From Fibrobacter sp. (lineage in GTDB: Bacteria > Fibrobacterota > Fibrobacteria > Fibrobacterales > Fibrobacteraceae): a stretch of 55,759 bases of DNA. This document shows positions 42,284 through 50,273 of the stretch, in pieces; within the stretch, counting starts at the first letter, position 1, and every line of letters begins with the position of its first letter. A model generated the notes under the pieces. It did not search any database and was not told where the DNA came from. It worked only from the letters and a program-made list of their open reading frames with translations. A program made the position numbers and the translations under genes. Location of the stretch: the NCBI GenBank assembly GCA_024399065.1, contig JAKSIB010000023.1:1-55759 (forward strand), given 5' to 3'.

Positions 42284-43436
42284 CAGCAACCTGTTCCACC
42301 TGATGTTCAATCAGGGCGTCCTGCAAAAGATTCAATGTCAGTTCAGCAGCAGTCTCCCAGCGGAACTCATCGGCATAGGACTTGGCCTCTTCTTCAAGGC
42401 GGGTGCGCAGGTCGTCGTCGCAATAGACGCGGTCCATTTCAAAGGCGCAGGCATCCTTGTCGCCAGCGGGGAACAGCAAACCTGTCTCGCCGTTACGCAC
42501 GCTGTCGCGAAGACCCGGAACATCGCAGGCGATTGTGGTCGTACCAAGCTTTGCGGCTTCCACCACAGTCAGTCCCCAGCCTTCCTTGTAGCTCGTCTGC
42601 AACAAGGCGGTGGCGTTCTTCAAAAGCGCCCGCTTACGTGCGGCAGACACAAAGCCCAGAAGTTCAACGCGGTCCGTAAGGCCTCGTTCTGCAAGCCATG
42701 CAGGAATCTTCTTGAGGAGCGGGCCGTCGCCAGCCACCACCAGCTTCACGTCCTGATGCTGCTTGGCAAATTCTGCAAAACCTTCCAGCGCAGTCCAGAT
42801 GCCCTTGTAACGGTGTACGCGGGACAGCCACAGGAAGTAAGGGCAGTCGATACCTTCGTCTTCCTCGGCAACTGCGGAGCCGGCAGCGTCGGAACCCTCT
42901 GCCACGCAATCGTCGGAGCCATTGTAGATCACGGCCACGCGGTCTTCCTCCACACCGATTTCGCAAAGTTCGCGCTTGGTGCTGGGGCTCACCACAACGA
43001 AGGGTTCCTTGCGGTAGAACAGCGGAATGATTCGTTCAAAGAACCATACCCCGAACGCCACCGGGAAAAACGCCTCGTGGAAAATGGAGCCACGCCACAA
43101 GTGATGCATCTGCACCAGAACAGGTTTCTTCTGCAAGTAGGGAGTAAACAGCGGGAGCTTGTTCAGGTCCTCCACCACTACATCAAAATCAAATTCGCGG
43201 TCTAGCTTGCGGATGTTCGCAGCAACAGTTAACTGGAAAAACAGATCGCCGCCCTTGCGGACAACCTGGATACCGTCCACCACTTCGCGAGGCTTTGCGC
43301 CAGGGAAACTGGTAGTGAACAGAACCACCTGATGGCCCATTTCGGCAATCAGGGAAAAGATTCGGTGTAGATGTTTTTCGGCACCGCCAGCGGCAGGGTG
43401 CAAACGATCTCGATAATTTACGACTAGGATTTTCAA
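42276..43436 (-). CDS. Glycosyltransferase family 4 (GT-B)
   Basis: The 386-residue enzyme transfers a sugar from a nucleotide donor. The N-terminal domain opens with ILVVNYRDRLHPAAGGAEKHLHRI, typical of GT4. The C-terminal domain has LWLSRVHRYKG, VVAGDGPLL and the donor-site SYKEGWGLTVVEAAKLGT (E-x7-E motif). An acidic Gly/Ser/Ala stretch of about 25 residues (NGSDDCVAEGSDAAG onward) between the two domains is longer than usual. The only sensible start is TTG at 43436, which lies within heptad array 4; the usual GT4 start MKILVVN supports it. It is coupled to the following membrane protein and preceded closely by the methyltransferase. Confidence 0.88.
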   Translation of the reverse strand: MKILVVNYRDRLHPAAGGAEKHLHRIFSLIAEMGHQVVLFTTSFPGAKPREVVDGIQVVRKGGDLFFQLTVAANIRKLDREFDFDVVVEDLNKLPLFTPYLQKKPVLVQMHHLWRGSIFHEAFFPVAFGVWFFERIIPLFYRKEPFVVVSPSTKRELCEIGVEEDRVAVIYNGSDDCVAEGSDAAGSAVAEEDEGIDCPYFLWLSRVHRYKGIWTALEGFAEFAKQHQDVKLVVAGDGPLLKKIPAWLAERGLTDRVELLGFVSAARKRALLKNATALLQTSYKEGWGLTVVEAAKLGTTTIACDVPGLRDSVRNGETGLLFPAGDKDACAFEMDRVYCDDDLRTRLEEEAKSYADEFRWETAAELTLNLLQDALIEHQVEQVADE

Positions 43437-43465
43437 GGTCTACGACTTAGGGCTTACGACCCAAG
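43417..43465. repeat. Degenerate heptad repeat array 4 (methyltransferase-GT4 junction)
   Basis: About seven 7-nt units with recurring TACGAC cores (GTCTACG, GCTTACG and variants) cover the end of the methyltransferase gene, its stop codon, the 10-nt spacer and the TTG start of the glycosyltransferase gene. Confidence 0.6.
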
Positions 43466-44226
43466 ACTCCAATGCAAAGCTGAGTGTAATGCATAACCGG
43501 ATGTGTAGCCAAGGAATCCAAGAGACGATCCTTCAGCTTCTGATAAGCCGTACCCTGAAGGGGATACTTCGGCAACTCGACACCCACCTTGAAACCCACT
43601 TCGCGAAGCATGCGATAGTAAAGGTTGGGGCGCATCCAGTCGCCGTATGCGTAAACGTTTTCGAAACCGGCATCGTTCATCAGCTTCTTGAGCTGAGGCA
43701 TGGTGAACTGCTTTTCCCAACCGGCGAACCACTTGTCCATAGCAATCAAGATATGCTTGATTACGGTGTACGGGTGAACGGTCTGGGGAACATCGCAAAG
43801 GCAATGACCACCATGCTTAAGGATGCGGTAGTTTTCCTTGATAAGGGGCAGGGAATCCTTGAAGTGTTCTGCAAGGCCCTGATGGAAAACCAGGTCGAAA
43901 GTACAGTCCGGGAAAGGAGCCTTGAAAGCATCACCACGAACCAGGTGGAGGTTTTCCTGCAGGTTTTCCTTTTCACGGAGGGAATTCACAATCTTCAGAC
44001 TATTATCAGCAAAATCCAGGACGTAGACATCAGCACCAAGGCGGGCAAGTTCGGCGCTGTCGCGGCCGGTACCAGCACCCACTTCGAGAATTTTCATGCC
44101 TTCAAGCTTGAAATTTTTCTTGATAGCTTCCAAAACCGACGGAGACGAAGGATAAACCTTGTCCATATCGTTCTTTTTCTGCCAAAACTTGTTCCAAACG
44201 GATTGATCGGGCTCTTTTATTGACAT
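43447..44226 (-). CDS. Class I SAM-dependent methyltransferase
   Basis: The 259-residue soluble enzyme has the SAM-binding glycine motif ILEVGAGTGRDSAEL, acidic motif II VYVLDFADNS and motif IV in FDLVFHQGLAEHF. The Methyltransf_11/23 type is likely; the substrate cannot be read. It is first in a minus-strand run (methyltransferase-GT4-membrane protein-helicase fusion-murI), so a glycolipid or surface-glycan target is possible. There is no Shine-Dalgarno: TATTTTTG ends exactly 5 nt before the ATG. The last codons are made from heptad repeat units. Confidence 0.85.
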   Translation of the reverse strand: MSIKEPDQSVWNKFWQKKNDMDKVYPSSPSVLEAIKKNFKLEGMKILEVGAGTGRDSAELARLGADVYVLDFADNSLKIVNSLREKENLQENLHLVRGDAFKAPFPDCTFDLVFHQGLAEHFKDSLPLIKENYRILKHGGHCLCDVPQTVHPYTVIKHILIAMDKWFAGWEKQFTMPQLKKLMNDAGFENVYAYGDWMRPNLYYRMLREVGFKVGVELPKYPLQGTAYQKLKDRLLDSLATHPVMHYTQLCIGVLGRKP

Positions 44227-44239
44227 AACGGCAAAAATA
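44227..44239 (-). promoter_or_regulatory. TATTTTTG box 5 nt before the methyltransferase start
   Basis: TATTTTTG is followed by CCGTT and ATG on the minus strand, with the same spacing as the CDF, mnmE, galM and sugar transferase genes. Confidence 0.6.
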
Positions 44240-44297
44240 TACGAAAAAAGAGGAACACATATTTAAGCACCAAATGATTACAGCTGTTCAAAAACAG

Positions 44298-44386
44298 TGA
44301 CCAAAAGTCATCAAAGAATTGTCACAATTAAATGACTATTTTATATTTTATGACAACAAAGTGTAGTTATTCATTGTTTTATGACA
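44298..44386 (+). promoter_or_regulatory. Repeated TGAC/GTCA motifs upstream of the sigma-54 promoter
   Basis: TGAC or GTCA cores occur at 44298, 44307, 44320, 44333, 44351 and 44382, including TGAC-N5-GTCA. They lie 75-165 nt before the -24 element, a usual distance for enhancer-binding protein sites. The rest of the 287-nt gap is A+T-rich without an ORF. Confidence 0.4.
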
Positions 44387-44460
44387 AAATAGGTATCGTA
44401 AATCACAAAAAATCGGCCAACCAGCACTTTAAACGCAAAACAATGCAAAATTTTACACTA

Positions 44461-44478
44461 TTGGCACGCAACTTGCTT
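44461..44478 (+). promoter_or_regulatory. Sigma-54 (RpoN) -24/-12 promoter
   Basis: TTGGCACGCAACTTGCTT matches the consensus TGGCACG-N4-TTGCW at every fixed position. The predicted start near 44488 leaves a 26-nt leader with AAAGGAG before the sigma gene. Confidence 0.75.
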
Positions 44479-44513
44479 TAAAAAAAGCGATATTAAAGGA
44501 GTAAGGTTCTAAA

Positions 44514-45326
44514 ATGCATATTGATTCTACTGATACTACTCTTAAGAGATACCTAGAAGACATTCGTCGTACTGCACCTCTCTCCCGTGAAGAAGAACAA
44601 ATTCTATTCCAGAAAGCCAAGGAAGGCGACAAAATCGCCCGTAAGAAGCTGATTTCCGCCAACATGCGTTTCGTGCTGAAGGTGGCAATCCAGTACCGCG
44701 GCTGCCCCATTCCCCTGCCGGACCTGGTTAGCGAAGGCGCAATGGGTCTCGTACGTGCTATCGAATCCTTTGAACACACCCGTGGTCTTAAGTTCATTTC
44801 CTACGGCGTTTGGTGGATCAAGGCTTATATTACCCGCGCAATCAACGAACAGGGTAACCTGATTCGTCTTCCTGCAAACCAGCACCTTCGCGTGCGTAAG
44901 GCTTTGCACGAACAGTCCCGCGGTAAGGAAATTAACGAAGAAATCCGTGAATTGATCCAGATCGGTCAGCGCGGCGTTTCCTTCGACAGCCCGCTTAAGG
45001 CAGACTCCAAGGCAACCTACGCCGAAGTCCTCCCCGATGGCGGCGCTTCCAACCCGGAAGCAGAATCCGAAATCCAGAGCGTCGAAGCTTTGGCTCGTGA
45101 ACTTATGGAACAGCTGCCCGAAAGAGAAGCCCGCGTTATCACCGGCATCTTCGGCATCAACCAGGAAGCTCCCCAGACTCTCCGCGAAGTGGGCGAATCC
45201 ATGAACATCTCCCACGAACGCGTACGTCAGCTCCGCGACCAGGCCCTCCGCCGTATCCGTAAGGTCAACAAGACCGAATACCTGAAGGAAAAGAAGGACG
45301 CCTTCCTCGCCGCAATTAACAAGTAA
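44514..45326 (+). CDS. RNA polymerase sigma factor of the sigma-70 family (RpoD/SigA-like, short form)
   Basis: The 270-residue protein holds region 1.2 (LKRYLEDIRRTAPLSREEE), region 2 with the core- and -10-binding helices (ANMRFVLKVAIQYRG to FISYGVWWIKAYITRAI), region 3 and region 4. The -35 helix-turn-helix is LREVGESMNISHERVRQLRDQALRRIR. Region 1.1 and the long non-conserved insert are absent, as in the short primary sigma of Bacteroidota, so it is a group 1 or 2 factor. It has its own sigma-54 promoter, a strong Shine-Dalgarno and a strong terminator. Whether it is the housekeeping factor or an alternative one is open; the RpoN-type promoter argues for a conditional role. Confidence 0.92.
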   Translation: MHIDSTDTTLKRYLEDIRRTAPLSREEEQILFQKAKEGDKIARKKLISANMRFVLKVAIQYRGCPIPLPDLVSEGAMGLVRAIESFEHTRGLKFISYGVWWIKAYITRAINEQGNLIRLPANQHLRVRKALHEQSRGKEINEEIRELIQIGQRGVSFDSPLKADSKATYAEVLPDGGASNPEAESEIQSVEALARELMEQLPEREARVITGIFGINQEAPQTLREVGESMNISHERVRQLRDQALRRIRKVNKTEYLKEKKDAFLAAINK

Positions 45327-45335
45327 TTTTCCCGC

Positions 45336-45358
45336 ATGTCATGCACTACGTGCCTGAC
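45336..45358. repeat. Hairpin in the sigma-gene 3' region
   Basis: GTCA-GCAC and GTGC-TGAC arms with one mismatch surround TAC. It lies before the terminator and could protect the mRNA end. Confidence 0.4.
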
Positions 45359-45384
45359 ACGCTGCGATTTGCTAAATTTCAATA

Positions 45385-45413
45385 GAAGACTCCCCAGGGA
45401 GTCTTCTTTTTTT
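45385..45413 (+). terminator. Terminator of the sigma factor gene
   Basis: A perfect 10-bp stem (GAAGACTCCC/GGGAGTCTTC) with a 2-nt loop is followed by seven T residues. Confidence 0.9.
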
Positions 45414-45457
45414 AGATTGTCATTTCTTGACGTTTCGCTCAATGTATTTTTTCATCC

Positions 45458-45652
45458 ATGAATGAAATCACGAAAACATACTACACATATATCCTATTCA
45501 ACAAAAGACAAGGATGTCTATACACAGGTGTTACGAACAATCTCGTCAAAAGAGTATTTGAGCACAAGTCAGGACTACACGAAGGCTTCACCAAGAAATA
45601 TGAAGTCAACAAACTTGGCTATTACGAAGGAATGATTTGTACGAAGAATTAA
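45458..45652 (+). pseudogene. Truncated GIY-YIG nuclease domain protein
   Basis: The 64-residue product matches the first two-thirds of a small UvrC-like GIY-YIG protein: YTYILFNKRQGCLYTGVTNNLVKRVFEHKSGLHEGFTKKY, with the Tyr-Ile and Tyr-Thr-Gly pair and the catalytic Arg. The usual end, with the metal-binding Glu and a Lys/Trp-rich helix, is missing; after YYEGM the frame runs into ICTKN and a stop. It is therefore likely a broken gene. It is bounded by the sigma-gene terminator and a further terminator, next to a repeat cluster. Confidence 0.7.
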
Positions 45653-45672
45653 AAAGAAATTGCTAATAAAGA

Positions 45673-45702
45673 AAAGTCCTCGCTATTGCGAGGACTTTCT
45701 TA
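45673..45702 (+). terminator. Terminator after the GIY-YIG remnant
   Basis: An 11-bp perfect stem (AAAGTCCTCGC/GCGAGGACTTT) has loop TATT. A strand-symmetric role is possible. Confidence 0.75.
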
Positions 45703-45721
45703 ATTCAGGTTAATACCGCTT

Positions 45722-45755
45722 CGATTGCTTCGTCGCTACGCGACTCGCAATGACA
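45722..45755. repeat. REP-like repeat copy next to the tandem repeats
   Basis: On the minus strand TGTCATTGCGAGTCGC and following bases belong to the same family as the copies in mnmE and after cysE. Confidence 0.7.
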
Positions 45756-45907
45756 AGCCAGCCGAGTGCAGCACGAACATTCATGTTCGTATTGCCGAGG
45801 CGCCGCAGTCAAGCGATTTATCGCAATGACAAGCTAGCCGAGTGCTGCACGAACATCCATGTTCGTATTGCCGAGGCGCCGCAGTCAAGCGATTTATCGC
45901 AATGACA
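45745..45907. repeat. Two tandem 76-bp repeats plus a partial third
   Basis: Copies at 45745-45820 and 45821-45896 differ at three positions; a third copy stops after 11 nt. Each contains the hairpin ACGAACAT-N2-ATGTTCGT and the phrase TCGCAATGAC. It fills most of the 264-nt gap before the large secreted-protein gene. Confidence 0.9.
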
Positions 45908-45916
45908 TATGCTGCA

Positions 45917-48900
45917 TTATTTTCTCTTGTGCTTTTTGCGGCGGACGCCCCACTTGTCGAGCACTTCTTCTTCGATCTTTTTCTTCTTGTAGCGGACGAT
46001 CATCTTGAACTGAACATTGTAAACGCCGTTACCGACGAAGCGACCCTTAGAATCCTTGAAGTTCCAGTTCACGAAGACCTTTCTATCAGTATCCAAGCAA
46101 CCCTTCTTGGAGTCGCCGAATCTGAAGTCGGTACAAGGGACAGAGATGATGGTATCGTTCACATACTGGCCAAGGTGATCAGTGAAGTTCACGATGAAGG
46201 AAATGTTCACGTCTTCCGGCTTCAAGGAGTCGAGAGCAGACGGATCGTAGGAACCATCGGCAGCGACCTGAGCGCGGTCAAGCAACTGCGGCACGAAGCG
46301 CTGGCCCAACTGAACCAGGTGACCCAAGGCGCCCTGCTTTTCCATGTCTTCCTTGGTGGTAGAACTGGGCATGTAGCGGAGGTTCACGGAGCTTACAGTC
46401 TTGAGAGCGTAACTGGTGTCAGCGTCTTCAATAACATCGTTGGCATCGTAGGAACCCATGTTGGTGGATTCAACCAAGTGATCCAGCAGACCGCCGATAA
46501 CCACAGGCTGAGTTCTTTCACCGGCAACGTTGCCACAAGTATCCTTGATGTTGTCCTTCTTACCATGCTTAATCAGGAGGGAGTCACCCGGAAGGATGGT
46601 GTTCTCAGAACCGTCAAGCACCAGCTTTACGGAGAAGCCATCGTTAATCCAATCCATTCCCACAGGTTCCAAGTCAATGGTATCCTTGCCGTGGATGAAG
46701 GCGAAGAAGTCGTCGCCCTTCAGCTTCTTCCAGTTAATGGGTTCGGAGAAGTTGACCACCAGGGTGTCGTTCTTCTTGCCATAGCTCAAGGTTGCACCAG
46801 AGACAACAGGAGCCATCTTGTCCACCTGCTTTGCGTTAGCTTCGCTGATGAAGGTTTCGCCAAAGATGGAGTAGTAGGTATGTGCGGTAGCCTGCGGCAA
46901 GTCGTCGCTAATGCTGGTCACACCAGTGGGCAGCTTGCTGAGGGTAGATGCCGGAATATCCCAGATAACGCGATTCGGATTCTTGGGATCCACATCCAGG
47001 CTATAGGGGTATGCCTGCAGGTAAGTCAGCTTACCGTTGTTGCTGTACCACGGCAAAGTGAGGTACAAGGTATTGTCGATATCTTCGGCAGTAAGGCTAC
47101 CGTCGAACACGGCAACGATCTTGTCAAGCTTGCCATCGTCATCGGAGTCCCAGTATTCCACATTCAGGATAGACGGGAAACGGTCAACCACATCCACCGG
47201 CACTTCGCGGAGGTATTCGTCGGAAGTCACGTACTGGAGGTTTCTGAAGGTCTTGTTTTCGAACAGGGAAACGCTATCCTTCCAGATACTATCCTTCAGG
47301 CTGCCTTCCAGCTTGTAGTCCTTGGCCACGAGTATCACGATGTCCTTGGTGGGCATATAGACCTTCTTGACCTGGTCAAGCTTCAGGGCGCAAAGGCTTG
47401 CGGCGGAGTCATAGGAATCCTTGCCACGGCAAACAGTTTCCTTGAACAGCACCAGCATTTCAGGCTCGGAGAGGTCTGCAGGAACAAGGTCCACATTGGG
47501 GTTGAACTGCAGGAACAGGGAGTCGAGACCGTTGGTGTCGCGGATGGCGTAAGCCTTCTTGATGATATAGCTACCAGCTTCAAGGAGAGCTGCTTCACGG
47601 ACATAGGTCATGGTCTTGGGAGAGCCATCTTCCTTAGTTCCTCTCACATACTTGTAAGTCACCAGAACCGTAGCGTCCTTCGGGAATTCACCTGCGAGAG
47701 GCAACTTGTCCAGATCGCCAACATGAACAAGGATTCGATCCCTGGACTTGTTCACAGACATGCTGTCCTTGTTGCAGACCAGCGTATCGCCGTTCACCAC
47801 CAGGCGAACCTGTTCCACGATGGCATTGGAATCCAGAGCCTCTTCGAGAAGGACTTCTGCGTAATCCAAGGTATTGTCACCATCGGAATCCTTGATGTAA
47901 CCCACGCGGAGGTTAGGAGTCGGATCCACGAAGTTGATGTTGTCGATAATGACCACATTGTTGTTACCGTAGATCTTGACGGAACCGCCCTGCACAGCTT
48001 CGTCGGCAGTCACGAGGATGGTGACGCTACCGTCGGTATTCTTGATAAAGGTGGTTTCGTGCTTGGAACCGTCGGTCGGGTCAACAATTTCAACATTGCT
48101 GGTACCCACCAGTTTCAAGGAGTCGATGGGGCCAAAGTATTCATTGACCTTATCAGGATCCAAGGTGATAGCCACGATATCGCCCACGGTTGCATGGTCG
48201 AAACCAGAATTGTAGTGGAAGTCCAACATGTCAGCAGGATCGGTGCTGGGCAGGTAGGAGTTGCCACCAATGACAATTACGTTAGGATCCGGGTTGCTGG
48301 GATCGGTAGGAACGAGAATGGTTGCATCGCCAACAATGGTATCACCCTTTTCGAAGGCGTCTGCAGACGGATAGGCGTCATAGCCGTCGTCATCGTCGTA
48401 ATCTTCATCGTCGGCACCGTAGTAGAGGTTCTGGGAGCTGGAGGAAGCACCTTCATCGTCGCCGTCGCCATCGTTACCCTTGGAGCTGGAAGACGGGCCT
48501 TCGTCATCGCCGTCACCGTCGTCGCCCTTGGAGCTACTGCTGTCATCGTCGGAGCCAGAGCTACCCGGATTTTCGCCAGAGGAGCTGCTGCCATTGGAGC
48601 CGGAGCTACCCGGGTTTTCACCGGAGGAGCTGCTGTTGGAACCGGAGCTGCCCGGATTTTCGCCGGAGGAGCTGCTGTTGGAGCCGGAGCTACCCGGATT
48701 TTCGCCGGAGGAGCTGCTGTTGGAACCGGAGCTGCCCGGATTTTCGCCGGAGGAACTGCTGTTGGAGTCGGAGCTACCCGGCTTGCCGCTGGAGCTGGAA
48801 GTCTTGTTGCTGCTGGAGCTGCTCTTGGGAGCGGAGCTGCTGGAAGACTTTTCGAATTCAACCAGGGAGGAGCTGCTTCCTGCTCGGCTGCTGGAAGAAA

Positions 48901-50242
48901 CTTCTTCGTCCTTACCCACGGTACCGCCGGTGCGGTCCACACCCACACCTACGAGAGGTGCCAAGTCGTCAAGGTAGGCATCAATCCACTGCACGTGCAC
49001 GAGCACGTTGTTATCGATACGCTTTTCTTCGTTACCGGCGAAGTCCACAAAAATCATGTGGCCGGTATTACTTGCAACGAACAAATGTCCAAGGCCATCG
49101 GTAGTACCCTGGTCAAGGCGCCAACCGCCCACACCGCTGGTCTTGTTCTGGCCATTGAAACCATCGTCGTTAAAGAAGTATTCACGGAGGTCGATGGAAG
49201 CCACCACCTTCGGGTTGAACTTCTTGTTAACGTCATAGGGGGCGATCTGCACAATCTTGGAGCCACCGAATACGAAAATCGTTCCGGAGTACTTATCGAA
49301 GGTACCGCCATGGGCGCCTTCAAGAGAGTCGATCAACACTACCTTGGTCAAACTCGTAATAACTGTTTCACCAATGGAGCCGCCAAGGGTGTCCCTGTTT
49401 TTTGCAGTAACAACTCGGGTCACGGTATCCTTGAAAGTACCGAAATAGGAATTGGCACGCTTTCTTTTTCTAGTAGCTGCGTCACAGCCACTGCCTTCAC
49501 AACCGCCACCATAGTAGTCGGAGCGGGTAAAGTAGGCCCTGCCATAGTCGTCCCAGATAAGGGTTGCCACAAGGGAGTCGTCGCCACGTCGATTGGGGTC
49601 CGGCTTAACCTTCACCTGATAACCGGTACTAGCAAAGCCGTCCTTATTGTTGGCCACACCCTTGCTGTCCACACCCATGTCGGTGGAGAAGCGGAAGAGC
49701 TTACCCGGAATACCGGCAGCCCAGAGCCACTTCTGTTCCGGAGCCCAGTCCATCATCAAGTGCCAGAAACCGCCCAGCTGAACCTTGGGGTAGGAAGTCT
49801 TCACAAGGCACTTCTGACCTTCTTCGGTAACCTTACGCACCATGTGGATACGTTCGCCCTGGCCGGCAATCAGCAAGTGCTTGCCATCCGGATGGTGAAC
49901 GATACCGTCGGCACCTTCGATGCCGCCCATGTTACCCATGGGCTTTCTGTCGCTGTTCTGATAGCAAAGAGTCTTACGGTCACCCGGCTTCATCAGCAGG
50001 TAACCAGCACCGTTATAGTTATAACTGATGCTCTTCACACGGTCGCCTTCCTTGTCGTATTCGTACTTGGTATAGTACAAGGTAGCCCTGGAAGGGTCCT
50101 GAGGCTCGATTTCGCCGACCTGCTGAATCCAAATACCGTTTGCCGGATTGGACGGTTCACCGTATTCTTCGGATGCAGCCATGGCGTGCATTGCAGCCAT
50201 AAGCAATGTGGAGATAGAAACAATTTTAGTTATCGTTTTCAT
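45917..50242 (-). CDS. Very large secreted protein with propeller-like N-terminus, Ser-rich repeats and Ca-binding loops
   Basis: This is a 1441-residue protein with a signal peptide (about 1-22). Residues about 23-430 contain repeated WAPEQKWLW/GHLFVASNTGH-type blades, probably a beta-propeller. Residues about 440-640 are a disordered Ser/Gly linker with five copies of a 14-residue unit containing SSSSGENPGSSG, then an Asp-rich stretch. The rest is beta-sandwich modules with Ca-loop motifs DSDGDNTLD and DSDDDGKLD and an SbsA-like Ig region (VVNFSEPI). The C-terminal module (WNFKDSKGRFVGNGVY) is FlgD-Ig-like and ends in a strongly basic tail. It follows the 921-residue paralogue by 31 nt, with GAGGG before its ATG. 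A surface adhesin or sheath component is possible; I do not know its function. Confidence 0.8.
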   Translation of the reverse strand: MKTITKIVSISTLLMAAMHAMAASEEYGEPSNPANGIWIQQVGEIEPQDPSRATLYYTKYEYDKEGDRVKSISYNYNGAGYLLMKPGDRKTLCYQNSDRKPMGNMGGIEGADGIVHHPDGKHLLIAGQGERIHMVRKVTEEGQKCLVKTSYPKVQLGGFWHLMMDWAPEQKWLWAAGIPGKLFRFSTDMGVDSKGVANNKDGFASTGYQVKVKPDPNRRGDDSLVATLIWDDYGRAYFTRSDYYGGGCEGSGCDAATRKRKRANSYFGTFKDTVTRVVTAKNRDTLGGSIGETVITSLTKVVLIDSLEGAHGGTFDKYSGTIFVFGGSKIVQIAPYDVNKKFNPKVVASIDLREYFFNDDGFNGQNKTSGVGGWRLDQGTTDGLGHLFVASNTGHMIFVDFAGNEEKRIDNNVLVHVQWIDAYLDDLAPLVGVGVDRTGGTVGKDEEVSSSSRAGSSSSLVEFEKSSSSSAPKSSSSSNKTSSSSGKPGSSDSNSSSSGENPGSSGSNSSSSGENPGSSGSNSSSSGENPGSSGSNSSSSGENPGSSGSNGSSSSGENPGSSGSDDDSSSSKGDDGDGDDEGPSSSSKGNDGDGDDEGASSSSQNLYYGADDEDYDDDDGYDAYPSADAFEKGDTIVGDATILVPTDPSNPDPNVIVIGGNSYLPSTDPADMLDFHYNSGFDHATVGDIVAITLDPDKVNEYFGPIDSLKLVGTSNVEIVDPTDGSKHETTFIKNTDGSVTILVTADEAVQGGSVKIYGNNNVVIIDNINFVDPTPNLRVGYIKDSDGDNTLDYAEVLLEEALDSNAIVEQVRLVVNGDTLVCNKDSMSVNKSRDRILVHVGDLDKLPLAGEFPKDATVLVTYKYVRGTKEDGSPKTMTYVREAALLEAGSYIIKKAYAIRDTNGLDSLFLQFNPNVDLVPADLSEPEMLVLFKETVCRGKDSYDSAASLCALKLDQVKKVYMPTKDIVILVAKDYKLEGSLKDSIWKDSVSLFENKTFRNLQYVTSDEYLREVPVDVVDRFPSILNVEYWDSDDDGKLDKIVAVFDGSLTAEDIDNTLYLTLPWYSNNGKLTYLQAYPYSLDVDPKNPNRVIWDIPASTLSKLPTGVTSISDDLPQATAHTYYSIFGETFISEANAKQVDKMAPVVSGATLSYGKKNDTLVVNFSEPINWKKLKGDDFFAFIHGKDTIDLEPVGMDWINDGFSVKLVLDGSENTILPGDSLLIKHGKKDNIKDTCGNVAGERTQPVVIGGLLDHLVESTNMGSYDANDVIEDADTSYALKTVSSVNLRYMPSSTTKEDMEKQGALGHLVQLGQRFVPQLLDRAQVAADGSYDPSALDSLKPEDVNISFIVNFTDHLGQYVNDTIISVPCTDFRFGDSKKGCLDTDRKVFVNWNFKDSKGRFVGNGVYNVQFKMIVRYKKKKIEEEVLDKWGVRRKKHKRK
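48558..48790 (-). repeat. 42-bp coding tandem repeats in the Ser-rich linker
   Basis: About five nearly identical 42-bp units encode SSSSGENPGSSGSN. One unit carries an extra Gly-Ser codon pair. They form the flexible linker of the 1441-residue protein. Confidence 0.85.
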
Positions 50243-50273
50243 CTTACTACCCTCTGAAAGTCTCTACGACAAG

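Noticed and set aside
45745-45907. Two 76-bp repeats considered as a CRISPR or an attachment site
   Set aside because: Units are directly adjacent without unique spacers, and no integrase or tRNA end is present.
48558-48790. Regular direct repeats that could look like a CRISPR array
   Set aside because: The 42-bp units are contiguous, in frame and encode a Ser/Gly linker; there are no spacers and no cas genes.
45842-50257. A plus-strand ORF of 1471 residues opposite the large secreted-protein gene
   Set aside because: It mirrors the minus-strand gene, which has a signal peptide, Shine-Dalgarno and recognisable modules. The plus frame is open only because of the codon use of the real gene.
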